Positions 1-6,485 of a DNA stretch of 9,521 nucleotides are shown here, piece after piece. Position 1 is the first letter of the stretch; every line of letters starts with the position of its first letter. The translations under genes and the position numbers were made by a program. Below the pieces are notes generated by a model. That model was not told the DNA's origin. It made no database searches and was given only the letters and a program-made list of their open reading frames with translations. The DNA is from CAYVTD01 sp964577665 (GTDB lineage Bacteria; Bacteroidota; Ignavibacteria; Kapaibacteriales; UBA2268). Where the stretch lies: contig CAZOBD010000156.1 of the NCBI GenBank assembly GCA_964577665.1, positions 1 to 9,521 on the forward strand, in the 5' to 3' direction.

Positions 1-4
1 AATT

Positions 5-33
5 CCCTCCCTTTGGGGAGGGTTAGGGTGGGG
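5..33. repeat. GC-rich hairpin and G-quadruplex motif downstream of the beta-helix gene
   Basis: Seen: CCCTCCC (5-11) and GGGAGGG (16-22) form a perfect 7-bp stem around a 4-base loop. The + strand from 15 to 33 carries four G-tracts (GGGG, GGG, GGG, GGGG) separated by loops of 1, 3 and 1 bases, a textbook G-quadruplex pattern. It lies 31 bases past the stop codon of the leftward beta-helix gene, in otherwise AT-rich DNA. In that gene's mRNA the hairpin is followed by AATT at the window edge, so it could act as a 3' end or terminator, but no U-tract can be confirmed. From memory, similar C/G-rich palindromic intergenic repeats occur in multiple copies in some Bacteroidota genomes. Copy number here is unknown. 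Confidence 0.55.
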
Positions 34-63
34 CTAAAAATAAACAGATGAAAATGAAAGCTT

Positions 64-1911
64 TTACTTCACAATAACTTTTCGGCTGATTGTCCGATTT
101 TTTTGCTTTAAAGTAATGTAATATACCCCAGGTGTTGATTTCTTTAGTTTTATTTTGAAAGAGCTGCCGTATTCCTCTTTTCTGAAAAGGGATTTCTGCC
201 CTAATATATTCATGACGGATATTTCATATACAGGTTCTGAACTGTTGGAAAAATTAATTTCAAATGAACCGTCGTTTGGGTTAGGATAAACAGATATTTC
301 CTGCTCTCGCCGCCTTGAGCAGGTTTCTTCTGAAATAATTTCCTCGGAACATTTTCTCGGAAAAGTTATACTGCAAGGCGACGGGCTTGTGTAAGCATGA
401 AAGCTTGACGAGCTTTGCGCATGAAAACCCGGCAGCAATTTTACATAATTCACAGCGGCAGCCGTCATTTTCCCTCCCGAACTGATTTCAAGGGTAGTGC
501 TGTTTCCCGCAATTGAAATAAAATCCGTCGCTTTGAAAAGAACGGGACTGTTGGAATTTGTATAAGCCAAATTCCGTAGTATCAGTTCTTCATAGCATAC
601 ATCCTGTTTTTCATAGGGACCTGCGTCGCAGCCCGCACCGTAAGGTCTCGGATTTCCTTCATAATCCGTTTCCGGAAAACCCGCAGAAGGGCACACATCT
701 ATTGCCGCGGAAGTACCGCTGAGATGAAAATCTCCGCCTGCATAATCCGTAAACAAATCCGCCGGATTGTAAGAAACAATAGAATGATCATCTTCTCCGC
801 TGAAAGAAGCCCAGTCGCCGTTATTCATTTCGTCCATGGAAAATTCATTTGAGAAGCCGTAGTTTATCACGCGGTAGTCATTGTCATTGTGAAAAATATT
901 GTAATCGCCGCTGTAGTTCAGTTCGGCGTTGTCTTCAAAACAGAGACCGTTGTTGTCGCCTCCGGCAAGAATGCACGCGTACATGTTCAGCTCGTCGCGG
1001 GAGTCGGATATCCAGATATTATAAGTGGATGACTGCCCCAAAAAGCAATTTTGCAGAGTGACGGATTTCGGCGAGCCTCGCCAGCAAACCTGCACATTTG
1101 AAATGTAATTATCCCAGAAGAGAGAATTTTTAACGGAAATATTGTCTCCCCAGAGCTTAAGCGCTCCGTTCACACAGTCATAGCCCATGCAGCGGTCTAT
1201 TGTAACATCGTTTGCGCTCATGTCGAAGCCGTCGTAAACATCATAGACCGTGCAGTTAGTAAAAGAGAAATTGCTTTGAGAACCGTGCCCGAGAGCAAAT
1301 CCGTCAACATTCTGACTGTCGTCATTGCAGGAATGTGCCGAGCAGTCAACGAACTCGCCGTTATAACAGTCCGAGCCGTTTCCGGTGGCATCGAAGCCGT
1401 AAAGAGTAAAGTGGTGAATTTCGACATTATTTAAAACAAAATCATGGCTGCCGTAAGAGCATCCAATGCCGAAATATGAGTGATGCACGGTAAGGTCTTT
1501 TAGTTCAAAGTGGCGGCAGTCCCACAGCCAGATACAGTGCCCTCCCATATAATTTCGTATTTCAAAACCCTCGAGTTTAAAATACGATTTACCGTAAACT
1601 GCAAATCCGTTGCTGCCGCCGTAATAGCTGCCGTCTATGACTGGAGTTTCATCCTGATATGCCATAAATACTATCGGACTGCCCGCGTTCCCCGAATTTG
1701 CGGGTGCAAGCCCTCCTTCATAATAAACACCGCCCCTGAAATAAACAATATCACCTGCCAGAGCAGTGCTTGCAGCTTTTTGAAAAGTCTCCCAAGGAGA
1801 AGCAAAAGTGCCGGGATCATTATCATCTCCGGTAGTTGATACGTAATATTCCGCTGAGTAAAGAGTAAAAGGTACAAGCAGGCTAAAAATCAATAGAAAT
1901 CCTTTTATCAT
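64..1911 (-). CDS. Secreted right-handed beta-helix protein with T9SS type A sorting domain
   Basis: A 615-residue exported protein, probably on the cell surface or released through the type IX secretion system. Residues 1-20 form a signal peptide: a Lys, a hydrophobic core, then a small-residue cleavage site near LYSA. Residues 22-65 (YYVSTTGDDNDPGTFASPW, then a GDIVYFRGGVYYE stretch) match the usual opening of pectate-lyase-like/DUF1565 beta-helix proteins. Residues ~80-400 hold the repeating short strands and Asn/Cys-rich turns of a parallel beta-helix. A closing motif follows (DYEGNPRP...DAGPYE, ~416-434). Residues ~440-510 look like a coat-hanger-type domain, with SGGKMTAAAVNYVKLLPGFHA at its heart. 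Residues 539-615 are the sorting domain (VYPNPNDGSFEI to PGVYYIT and a Lys-rich end). There are about 19 cysteines, many for this fold. No catalytic site can be assigned, so lyase, hydrolase or adhesin roles all remain open. The start codon follows no clear Shine-Dalgarno, which is common in this group. The gene lies apart from the upstream operon. Confidence 0.88.
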   Translation of the reverse strand: MIKGFLLIFSLLVPFTLYSAEYYVSTTGDDNDPGTFASPWETFQKAASTALAGDIVYFRGGVYYEGGLAPANSGNAGSPIVFMAYQDETPVIDGSYYGGSNGFAVYGKSYFKLEGFEIRNYMGGHCIWLWDCRHFELKDLTVHHSYFGIGCSYGSHDFVLNNVEIHHFTLYGFDATGNGSDCYNGEFVDCSAHSCNDDSQNVDGFALGHGSQSNFSFTNCTVYDVYDGFDMSANDVTIDRCMGYDCVNGALKLWGDNISVKNSLFWDNYISNVQVCWRGSPKSVTLQNCFLGQSSTYNIWISDSRDELNMYACILAGGDNNGLCFEDNAELNYSGDYNIFHNDNDYRVINYGFSNEFSMDEMNNGDWASFSGEDDHSIVSYNPADLFTDYAGGDFHLSGTSAAIDVCPSAGFPETDYEGNPRPYGAGCDAGPYEKQDVCYEELILRNLAYTNSNSPVLFKATDFISIAGNSTTLEISSGGKMTAAAVNYVKLLPGFHAQSSSSFHAYTSPSPCSITFPRKCSEEIISEETCSRRREQEISVYPNPNDGSFEINFSNSSEPVYEISVMNILGQKSLFRKEEYGSSFKIKLKKSTPGVYYITLKQKNRTISRKVIVK

Positions 1912-2020
1912 AGAAATACTTAATTTTATTTAACAAACAGTTCACATATAATTAACAAAATGTGAGGCAAAAATGCAAATGTTTTTTCAAATGTTTGGAA
2001 ATTTTTTTGCTCTATCTTAA

Positions 2021-2164
2021 ATAGTGTGTAGTAAGAATGAGGAACATACTGCAAATATTCATCCGATGTCTCCGATTCATCGGATGAATATAGAGCATTT
2101 GCCCGCCGGCTTATATTTCATTCATATTGGAAGTTATTCCGAGAAGTTTGTGGTGGTGCGGTGA
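2021..2164 (+). pseudogene. Orphan C-terminal tail of a T9SS type A sorting domain
   Basis: On the + strand a frame is open from 2021 to the TGA at 2162-2164. Its last ~25 residues read NIEHLPAGLYFIHIGSYSEK followed by FVVVR and stop. This matches the last third of type IX sorting domains, whose family pattern is roughly I-x-x-L-PxG-x-Y-hydrophobic...(K)F-hydrophobic-K/R at the very C-terminus. The rest of the sorting domain and any passenger are missing: upstream there is a stop at 2018-2020 and AT-rich non-coding sequence. It therefore looks like the remnant of a deleted or rearranged gene facing opposite to its neighbours. Only weak starts exist (GTG 2024, ATG 2066), and no signal peptide could fit. 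It differs in sequence from the tail of the beta-helix protein, so it is not a simple copy of it. The match is a recognised pattern, not a search result. Confidence 0.6.
2055..2091. repeat. Perfect 14-bp inverted repeat
   Basis: Arms ATATTCATCCGATG (2055-2068) and CATCGGATGAATAT (2078-2091) are exactly complementary around a 9-base loop (TCTCCGATT). CCGAT occurs twice in the left half and loop, and its complement ATCGG once in the right arm. RNA from either strand could form a strong hairpin. Leftward transcripts from the barrel operon would reach it ~240 bases past the stop codon, where it could end or stabilise the message, but no long U-tract follows. It overlaps the upstream part of the orphan sorting-domain frame. 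Alternatives are a dimeric regulator site or a small palindromic repeat. Confidence 0.55.
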
Positions 2165-2332
2165 GGAAAACCGCAACAATAGTCATTTTTTTGACCTTTA
2201 GATGTATTTTACAAAAGCATAAGAAGAATCTCCTTTTGGCTTTCATCCAGCGGAAGAAAATTGAAAAGGATATTCTGACACCGCTTATGTTGATGCTCAA
2301 AACATTGGAGTAAGATGTACAAGAAGGGTGCT

Positions 2333-3634
2333 CTATATCCTAAGCATCAGCATAGTAAATGCCCAAAAAGAAGGGTCTTCGCGGACAGTGCCGTCCGGAG
2401 CAGTGTACATCTTTTTCATAACTTCACCGGGTAGAAAGACACCGCCGCCGAACTGTACAAACAAGCCCTTTGTGATTGTATATTTTAATACGAAATCGAT
2501 TTCCTGACCGAAATCGCTGTCTCCGGATGGCGATTCCTGATTGGACATAAAATAATGGAAAGTCAAAAATGTCTCCAAATTTCCTTTTTCACCCGTTATA
2601 GGCTTTCCGATAACCATTTCTCCAAGCGTTATTCCCGCATAATAGTCATTTACTCCGAGATTGCCGGTACCCTTAGTCGTTACAAGAAAATAATCCATCA
2701 GACCTAAAAATTTGTGTTTTGAAGCAGGATAGTTTACATACGTTCCAAAATCACTGCCGTCGGGATCAGTACCTGATAATATATCGGCACCCGCATGAAA
2801 CTTCCATGGGTCTTCATTGTAAATTAGTTTAAGAGAAGCAAGATAGGCGGCAATATCCTGTTCGGCATCCGTTTCGCCGGAAGGTTTCTGCTGAGTGCCG
2901 AACTGATATGCAAATTCTCCGACTGCTTTCAGTTTCCCGAACTTGCCGTTGTAATTAGCACCTGTCGTAAATCTTGTCATATCAGCAGCGCCGTTGTCTT
3001 CCACAAATCCGAAAAGGTCAAACCCGTGATTCTGAGCAGGGTTTAATTTTGACCAAAAACCGTACATAGCATATCCGTCCCAGTCATCAGCAGGATAAGG
3101 ATAGTTTGACGGCATCACTTTCAGCATGTAAGGAGTGGAGTTAGTATGGGCAATCTGAAACCAGTCAAATTTAAATTTTTCAGTTGAGTATTTCAGCCTG
3201 ACGCCGTCGAAAGTGCGTTCCTGATAGTGCCAGAGGCTGCGTCCTATTATTCTCTCCGTACCGTACTGCATTTGAAAGCGGCCTGCCTGCAGAGAAAGCG
3301 GCAGATTGAAAACATTTTTTAGTTCTACGAAGCCCTGCAGAATGTCAACGTTGTTTTGATCGGCAAAAAAACCTGTTCCCATCAATCGTGAATCCTGAAA
3401 ATCGACCCTGAAAACAGCAGATTCGCCGATATGTTTTTCCACTCCGAGGCGGATTTTAGAGGTGGTTGTGTAGTAAGGATGTGTTTTGTTGGAAAAATCT
3501 TTGCCGTCCATCTGGCTTATTAAATGAGCCATGCCGCTTATCTTCCAACCGTCCGTCAGAATATTGCCTTCCTGAGCTTTCGATACGGAAAGCGTTAGCA
3601 TAATTGCAATGATTACGAAAAAAAATTTCTTCAT
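2333..3634 (-). CDS. Outer-membrane beta-barrel, alginate-export (porin-like) family
   Basis: A 433-residue protein predicted to form a beta-barrel channel in the outer membrane. Residues 1-21 are a signal peptide (MKKFFFVIIAIMLTLSVSKA, then Q). The mature part has alternating aromatic/hydrophobic strands. The stretch LQAGRFQMQYGTERIIG (115-131), followed by W135 and RTFDGVRLKY (140-149), is the hallmark of the alginate-export domain family, whose founding member AlgE passes alginate through the outer membrane. Other members pass different or unknown solutes, so the substrate here is not predictable. No alginate synthesis genes are nearby. The ATG at 3634 is chosen over an in-frame upstream start at 3730. 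It has a strong Shine-Dalgarno (GGAAGG), begins the signal peptide and shares its A with the stop of the upstream MerR-type gene (TAATG). This indicates a translationally coupled operon with expression set by that regulator. The C-terminus ends Leu-Arg-Ile rather than the common Phe. Confidence 0.82.
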   Translation of the reverse strand: MKKFFFVIIAIMLTLSVSKAQEGNILTDGWKISGMAHLISQMDGKDFSNKTHPYYTTTSKIRLGVEKHIGESAVFRVDFQDSRLMGTGFFADQNNVDILQGFVELKNVFNLPLSLQAGRFQMQYGTERIIGRSLWHYQERTFDGVRLKYSTEKFKFDWFQIAHTNSTPYMLKVMPSNYPYPADDWDGYAMYGFWSKLNPAQNHGFDLFGFVEDNGAADMTRFTTGANYNGKFGKLKAVGEFAYQFGTQQKPSGETDAEQDIAAYLASLKLIYNEDPWKFHAGADILSGTDPDGSDFGTYVNYPASKHKFLGLMDYFLVTTKGTGNLGVNDYYAGITLGEMVIGKPITGEKGNLETFLTFHYFMSNQESPSGDSDFGQEIDFVLKYTITKGLFVQFGGGVFLPGEVMKKMYTAPDGTVREDPSFWAFTMLMLRI

Positions 3635-4134
3635 TAGTCCTTCCTTTTTGTTTGTGGTAAATCTTCTATTATGGTTTGCAGGTACTTTTTTATTTTGTCG
3701 CAGTAAGCATAGTCGCGGTAAACAATACATTTTCTACAGTCATTTTCGGTGCAGATATTATCTTTATGTTTGTATGTCCAGCAAGGCTGAAAAACGCCTT
3801 TATAAGCAGAACATGCTTTTTTATGATCATCGGGACAGTCTCTAAGACGCCAGCAGGGTATCATAGAAAAAAGAGCTTTTATGCCTGCTATGCTTATCTT
3901 TTTTTCATTTAATGCTTTACGGATGCACTTCAGGTGTTCGATGTCCAAATCGGAATAAAGCCGGTGTGAGCTCTTTTTTTTAAACGGCAGTATAAGACCT
4001 TCGCGCTCATACATGCGGAGCGTGTGTACGGTTACGCCGATAAGCCCTGCCGCAGTGCCAATGGTATAAAGCGGCTCGTCTTTTATATCTTTCGTTTCTA
4101 TGTCGATTCTCATTTGTTTATTTTTTATATCCAT
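3634..4134 (-). CDS. MerR-family transcriptional regulator with cysteine-rich C-terminal (two-CW-like) domain
   Basis: A 166-residue cytoplasmic DNA-binding regulator. Residues ~22-90 are the MerR winged helix-turn-helix: YTIGTAAGLIGVTVHTLRMY is the HTH, and SSHRLYSDLDIEHL is the wing and next helix, closest in style to the HspR/GlnR side of the family. The rest is not a standard MerR coiled-coil effector region but a compact Cys-rich unit, with C94-W95, C100, C108, C118-W119, C128, C133-x2-C136 and C145. The paired Cys-Trp steps with a closing C-x2-C resemble what I recall as the two-CW domain. Such a cluster probably binds a metal or Fe-S centre, or senses redox state; this is inference. 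The gene is first in an operon with the beta-barrel gene and its stop overlaps that start by one base. An alternative start at residue 8 (4113) is possible, since neither start has a good Shine-Dalgarno. An inverted repeat just upstream could be its own operator. Confidence 0.8.
   Translation of the reverse strand: MDIKNKQMRIDIETKDIKDEPLYTIGTAAGLIGVTVHTLRMYEREGLILPFKKKSSHRLYSDLDIEHLKCIRKALNEKKISIAGIKALFSMIPCWRLRDCPDDHKKACSAYKGVFQPCWTYKHKDNICTENDCRKCIVYRDYAYCDKIKKYLQTIIEDLPQTKRKD
3639..3646 (-). promoter_or_regulatory. Shine-Dalgarno of the barrel gene, inside the MerR-type gene
   Basis: Read on the minus strand, AAGGAAGG ends four bases before the ATG at 3634. It is encoded by the last codons of the regulator gene (Lys-Arg-Lys-Asp-stop). 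The strong match decides the start of the barrel gene and, with the TAATG overlap, implies translational coupling. Confidence 0.75.
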
Positions 4135-4150
4135 ATTTCACAATTCATAT

Positions 4151-4183
4151 AATCTATATTTAATAATATAGAAAATATAGATT
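4151..4183. promoter_or_regulatory. Candidate operator: 11-bp inverted repeat upstream of the MerR-type gene
   Basis: AATCTATATTT (4151-4161) and AAATATAGATT (4173-4183) are perfect inverted arms separated by 11 bases. The spacer also carries a second AATATAG half-site (4165-4171), which could pair with the left arm instead. The repeat lies 17 bases upstream of the regulator's start codon. MerR-type proteins bind inverted repeats within their promoters and often control themselves, so this is a sensible operator candidate. The high AT content means chance cannot be excluded. Confidence 0.3.
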
Positions 4184-4482
4184 CAAAAATATTCAATTAT
4201 TGATTAATAATAAATTTATTTGGCATTAATATATGTTTTTTGTTTAATCTATTCTAATGCAGTTTATTTACACAGCTAATTAATTTCTTTTATAATACAA
4301 AACTTTAAAAAATTATAAATATAAGGATAAGCCTTTTTTATTTTTTCAAAAAAAGCCTATATTTGCTTTACTAAACAGGAATATATATTTTTTAACATAA
4401 ACACAATACTAATTTTTTTAGCAAAGAAATAAAAGTTCCAATAAAAAAGCTCGTATTTTTTGAGCTATTAATAAATACCCGT

Positions 4483-4486
4483 GGAG
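4483..4486 (+). promoter_or_regulatory. Shine-Dalgarno of the hybrid kinase gene
   Basis: GGAG sits nine bases before the ATG at 4496. An in-frame GTG at 4481 would overlap this site and have only AT-rich sequence upstream, so the ATG is the preferred start. Confidence 0.6.
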
Positions 4487-4495
4487 ATACTAAAA

Positions 4496-6385
4496 ATGCC
4501 CCCTGAAAAGAAAAAAGTTAACGATAATATAAGCTCAGAGATACTGGACATAGTCTCCGACCCGACTTCTTTTGTCGGGAAGGACTACCGCTACAAATAC
4601 GTAAACGCCGCCTATTGCAGATTTTTCAACAGAGAGAGGGAAGAAATAATCGGAAGAACGGTAGAAGAGTTGATAGGAAAAGAGAATTTTGAAAGTACCG
4701 TAAAGCCGCACTTTGACCGTTGTATTGAAGGAGAGCATGTCAGCTATATCAATACTATTAAAGCAGAAGCAGGGCAGAATTTGTTTCTTTTAATGGATTA
4801 CTACCCTTATTATGATGATAAAGGAAATATTGACGGTTTGATTTCCACTGCAAAAGATATAACGGAAGATGCTGTTTTAAAGAGCGACTGGCTAAAGACT
4901 ATTAATTCTATTGATGATGTGCTGCTTATTATCAACAAAGATTTTGAGATTGAAGATATTAACGACAGAGGCTTATCGCTTTTAAATAAAAAATATGAAG
5001 ATGTAATCGGCAGAAAGTGTTACGAGGTGATACACAATACTGATAAATGCGGTGATTTCTGCCCATTGTGCCTGTCTGCCAAAACCCGCAAAACAGAAAC
5101 CGTTGAAAGGCACGAGAAGATTTTCAATAAATATTTCTCTATAAAATCTTCTCCAGTCTTTAATGAAAAAGGCGAGATAGAAAAATTCGTCGATGTTATG
5201 CGGGACATCACTGACTACAAAGCAAAAGAAAACGACCTTGATTTGAAAAATCAGCAGCTTGCCGCTTCAACGGAAGAATATTACGCAATAAACGAGGAAC
5301 TGCAAAAACAAAACGAAGAATACACCGCTTTAAACGAAGAATACATTGCCGCCAACGAAGAGCTCCGCCAGCAGAATGAAGAGTACGCAGCCCTTATGGA
5401 AGAATACGTTACAACAAATGAAGAACTGAAAGAAAAGACTTTAAAGCTTGCCGAGAGTGAAGAAAAATTTCGTCTGTTGTTTGAAAATATGAACGAAGCA
5501 TTTGCTCTGCATAAGATTATTACAGATGAAGGCGGCAATCCCGCAGATTACGAGTATATCGACATTAATCCTATGTTTGAAAATCTTCTGGGTGTGAAAA
5601 GGGAAGATATTATCGGTAAAAGAGTGCTGGAGATATACCCATCAACTGAAAAGTACTGGATTGAGACATACGGAAAAACAGCGATGGAAGGCACTCCTGT
5701 CAAGTACGTCAATCATTTCAGTGAAACAGACAGATACTATGACGTAAATGTTTTTTCTCCACGGAAAGGTTTTTTTGCGGTAATTTTCACGGATATAACA
5801 GAAAAAAAACAAATAACAAGGCAGATAGAAGAAGAACGCGATTTCAACAGAATGCTCGTAGAAACAAGCCCGGTTGCTATAGTTAATGTAAATAAAGAGG
5901 GGCAGATAGATTTTGCCAATAAGTATGCTGAAACACTGCTCGGTCTTACAAAGGATAATTTAGATAAGAAAACTTATAACTCGCCGGATTGGAATATAAC
6001 TGATTTTGAAGGCAATCCCTTTGATGAAGAAAAACTTCCTTTCTCTATTGTGAAATCAACATTGGAACCAGTTTACGGGATAGAACATGCCATTGAGAAA
6101 AGTAACGGTGAAAGAGTTTATCTGACCATCAATGCATCCCCCTTCCTGGATGAAAACGGTTGTTTCGACGGTATGCTCGGCACCATAAACGACATAACAG
6201 AGCGCATTTCCGTTACCCGCGAACTGGCAAAAACAAAAGAACGGCTCGAACTTGCCGCCAAATCCGCAGGTATAGGCGTCTGGGATTTAGACCTTAGAAC
6301 CGACAGATTGATATGGGATGATCGTATGTACGATATTTACGGCATCGAAAAGAAAACTGAAGACGAAGTTTTTGATCTTTGGAAG
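4496..6385 (+). CDS. Multi-PAS hybrid sensor histidine kinase, N-terminal part (before the gap)
   Basis: The first 630 residues of a very large sensor kinase, interrupted by the N run. There is no signal peptide or membrane segment, so it starts as a cytoplasmic sensor. Domains in order: PAS1 (~13-125, ending DITED); PAS2 (~132-242, ending RDITDYK) with a Cys group at C175, C185, C189, C192; a Glu/Asn-rich coiled coil (~258-320) of three 21-residue units; PAS3 (~322-438, VFSPRKGFFAVIFTDITEKK at its end); PAS4 (~451-571, ending NDITERI); and the start of a PAS_3-type domain PAS5 (~584-630, GIGVWDLDLRTDRLIWDD). PAS domains bind ligands or cofactors and relay the signal to the kinase core. ATG 4496 is preferred over GTG 4481 because GGAG lies between them. 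The gene is divergent from the MerR operon. The reading frame shifts by one relative to the other side if the 100 N are counted literally, so the gap length is not real. Confidence 0.85.
5267..5455 (+). repeat. 63-bp (21-residue) imperfect tandem repeat encoding a coiled coil
   Basis: Three consecutive in-frame units of 21 residues, each made of three heptads: STEEYYA-INEELQK then QNEEYTA; LNEEYIA-ANEELRQ then QNEEYAA; LMEEYVT-TNEELKE then KTLKLAE. Leu, Tyr, Ile or Ala recur at the core heptad positions and Glu/Asn/Gln at the others, giving a long amphipathic helix. It lies between PAS2 and PAS3 and probably acts as a rigid dimeric signalling rod. Related NEEL/NEEY linkers occur in other multi-PAS kinases. 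The DNA copies have diverged, so the repeat is old rather than recently amplified. Confidence 0.75.
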
Positions 6386-6485
6386 NNNNNNNNNNNNNNN
6401 NNNNNNNNNNNNNNNNNNNNNNNNNNNNNNNNNNNNNNNNNNNNNNNNNNNNNNNNNNNNNNNNNNNNNNNNNNNNNNNNNNNNN
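6386..6485. other. Assembly gap (100 N)
   Basis: Exactly 100 N, the conventional placeholder for a gap of unknown length. It falls inside the kinase gene, in the middle of PAS5. The frame before it ends on a codon boundary and the frame after it begins on one, in a different phase. If this is one gene the true gap is therefore a multiple of three. At least the rest of PAS5 and a linker (roughly 80-100 residues) must be missing, perhaps further PAS domains. Confidence 0.97.

Larger units (their letters stand above)
1912..2332. other. Intergenic region between the barrel gene and the beta-helix gene
   Basis: This 421-base stretch has no convincing intact gene. The left part (1912-2020) is AT-rich and should hold the leftward promoter of the beta-helix gene, but no clear TTTG/TAnnTTTG pair could be fixed. 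It contains CAAATGTTT twice (1976-1984 and 1988-1996), 12 bases apart. The middle holds a perfect inverted repeat and a + strand fragment of a T9SS sorting domain, listed separately. The right part (2165-2332) has a 50-codon GTG open frame on + (2161-2313) and a 60-codon frame on -. Neither product resembles a known protein, and both are probably chance. It reads like the scar of a lost gene. Confidence 0.6.
4135..4495. other. AT-rich divergent intergenic region
   Basis: A 361-base region between the leftward MerR-barrel operon and the rightward kinase gene; both promoters should lie here. Composition is extremely AT-rich, with many A and T tracts. Besides the inverted repeat at 4151-4183 there is a weak hairpin AGCTC/GAGCT (4448-4452/4462-4466) shortly before the kinase start. 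A loose Bacteroidota-type promoter candidate for the kinase is TTTG at 4362-4365 with TATATTTT at 4384-4391 (18-base spacing), but such matches are cheap in this composition. No small gene, tRNA or riboswitch was recognised. Confidence 0.6.

Noticed and set aside
1510..1839. A 109-residue plus-strand open frame.
   Set aside because: It is antisense to the N-terminal part of the beta-helix gene and has no recognisable features.
2118..2300. A 60-residue minus-strand open frame in the intergenic region.
   Set aside because: It has no recognisable domain, runs antisense to the sorting-domain remnant and has a biased Phe/Lys/Arg composition.
2161..2313. A 50-codon GTG open frame on + whose start overlaps the stop of the orphan sorting-domain fragment (GTGA).
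   Set aside because: The overlap looks like coupling, but the product resembles nothing, has no ribosome site and follows a broken gene; probably chance.
3635..3730. A longer N-terminus for the barrel protein, starting at 3730.
   Set aside because: It would add 32 residues ahead of a clear signal peptide and overlap the regulator gene by ~100 bases; the internal ATG has a strong Shine-Dalgarno.
4220..4236. TTGGCATTAATATATG resembling a sigma-54 promoter.
   Set aside because: The downstream GC element is missing at the required spacing.
4329..4359. AAGCCT with T and A tracts, at first sight a terminator-like hairpin.
   Set aside because: The GCC blocks are in direct, not inverted, orientation, so only the A/T tracts can pair.
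5281..5538. A Ser/Phe-rich 85-residue minus-strand open frame.
   Set aside because: It is the mirror of the Glu-rich coiled-coil repeats: GAA/GAG-type codons read backwards as Ser and Phe codons without stops.
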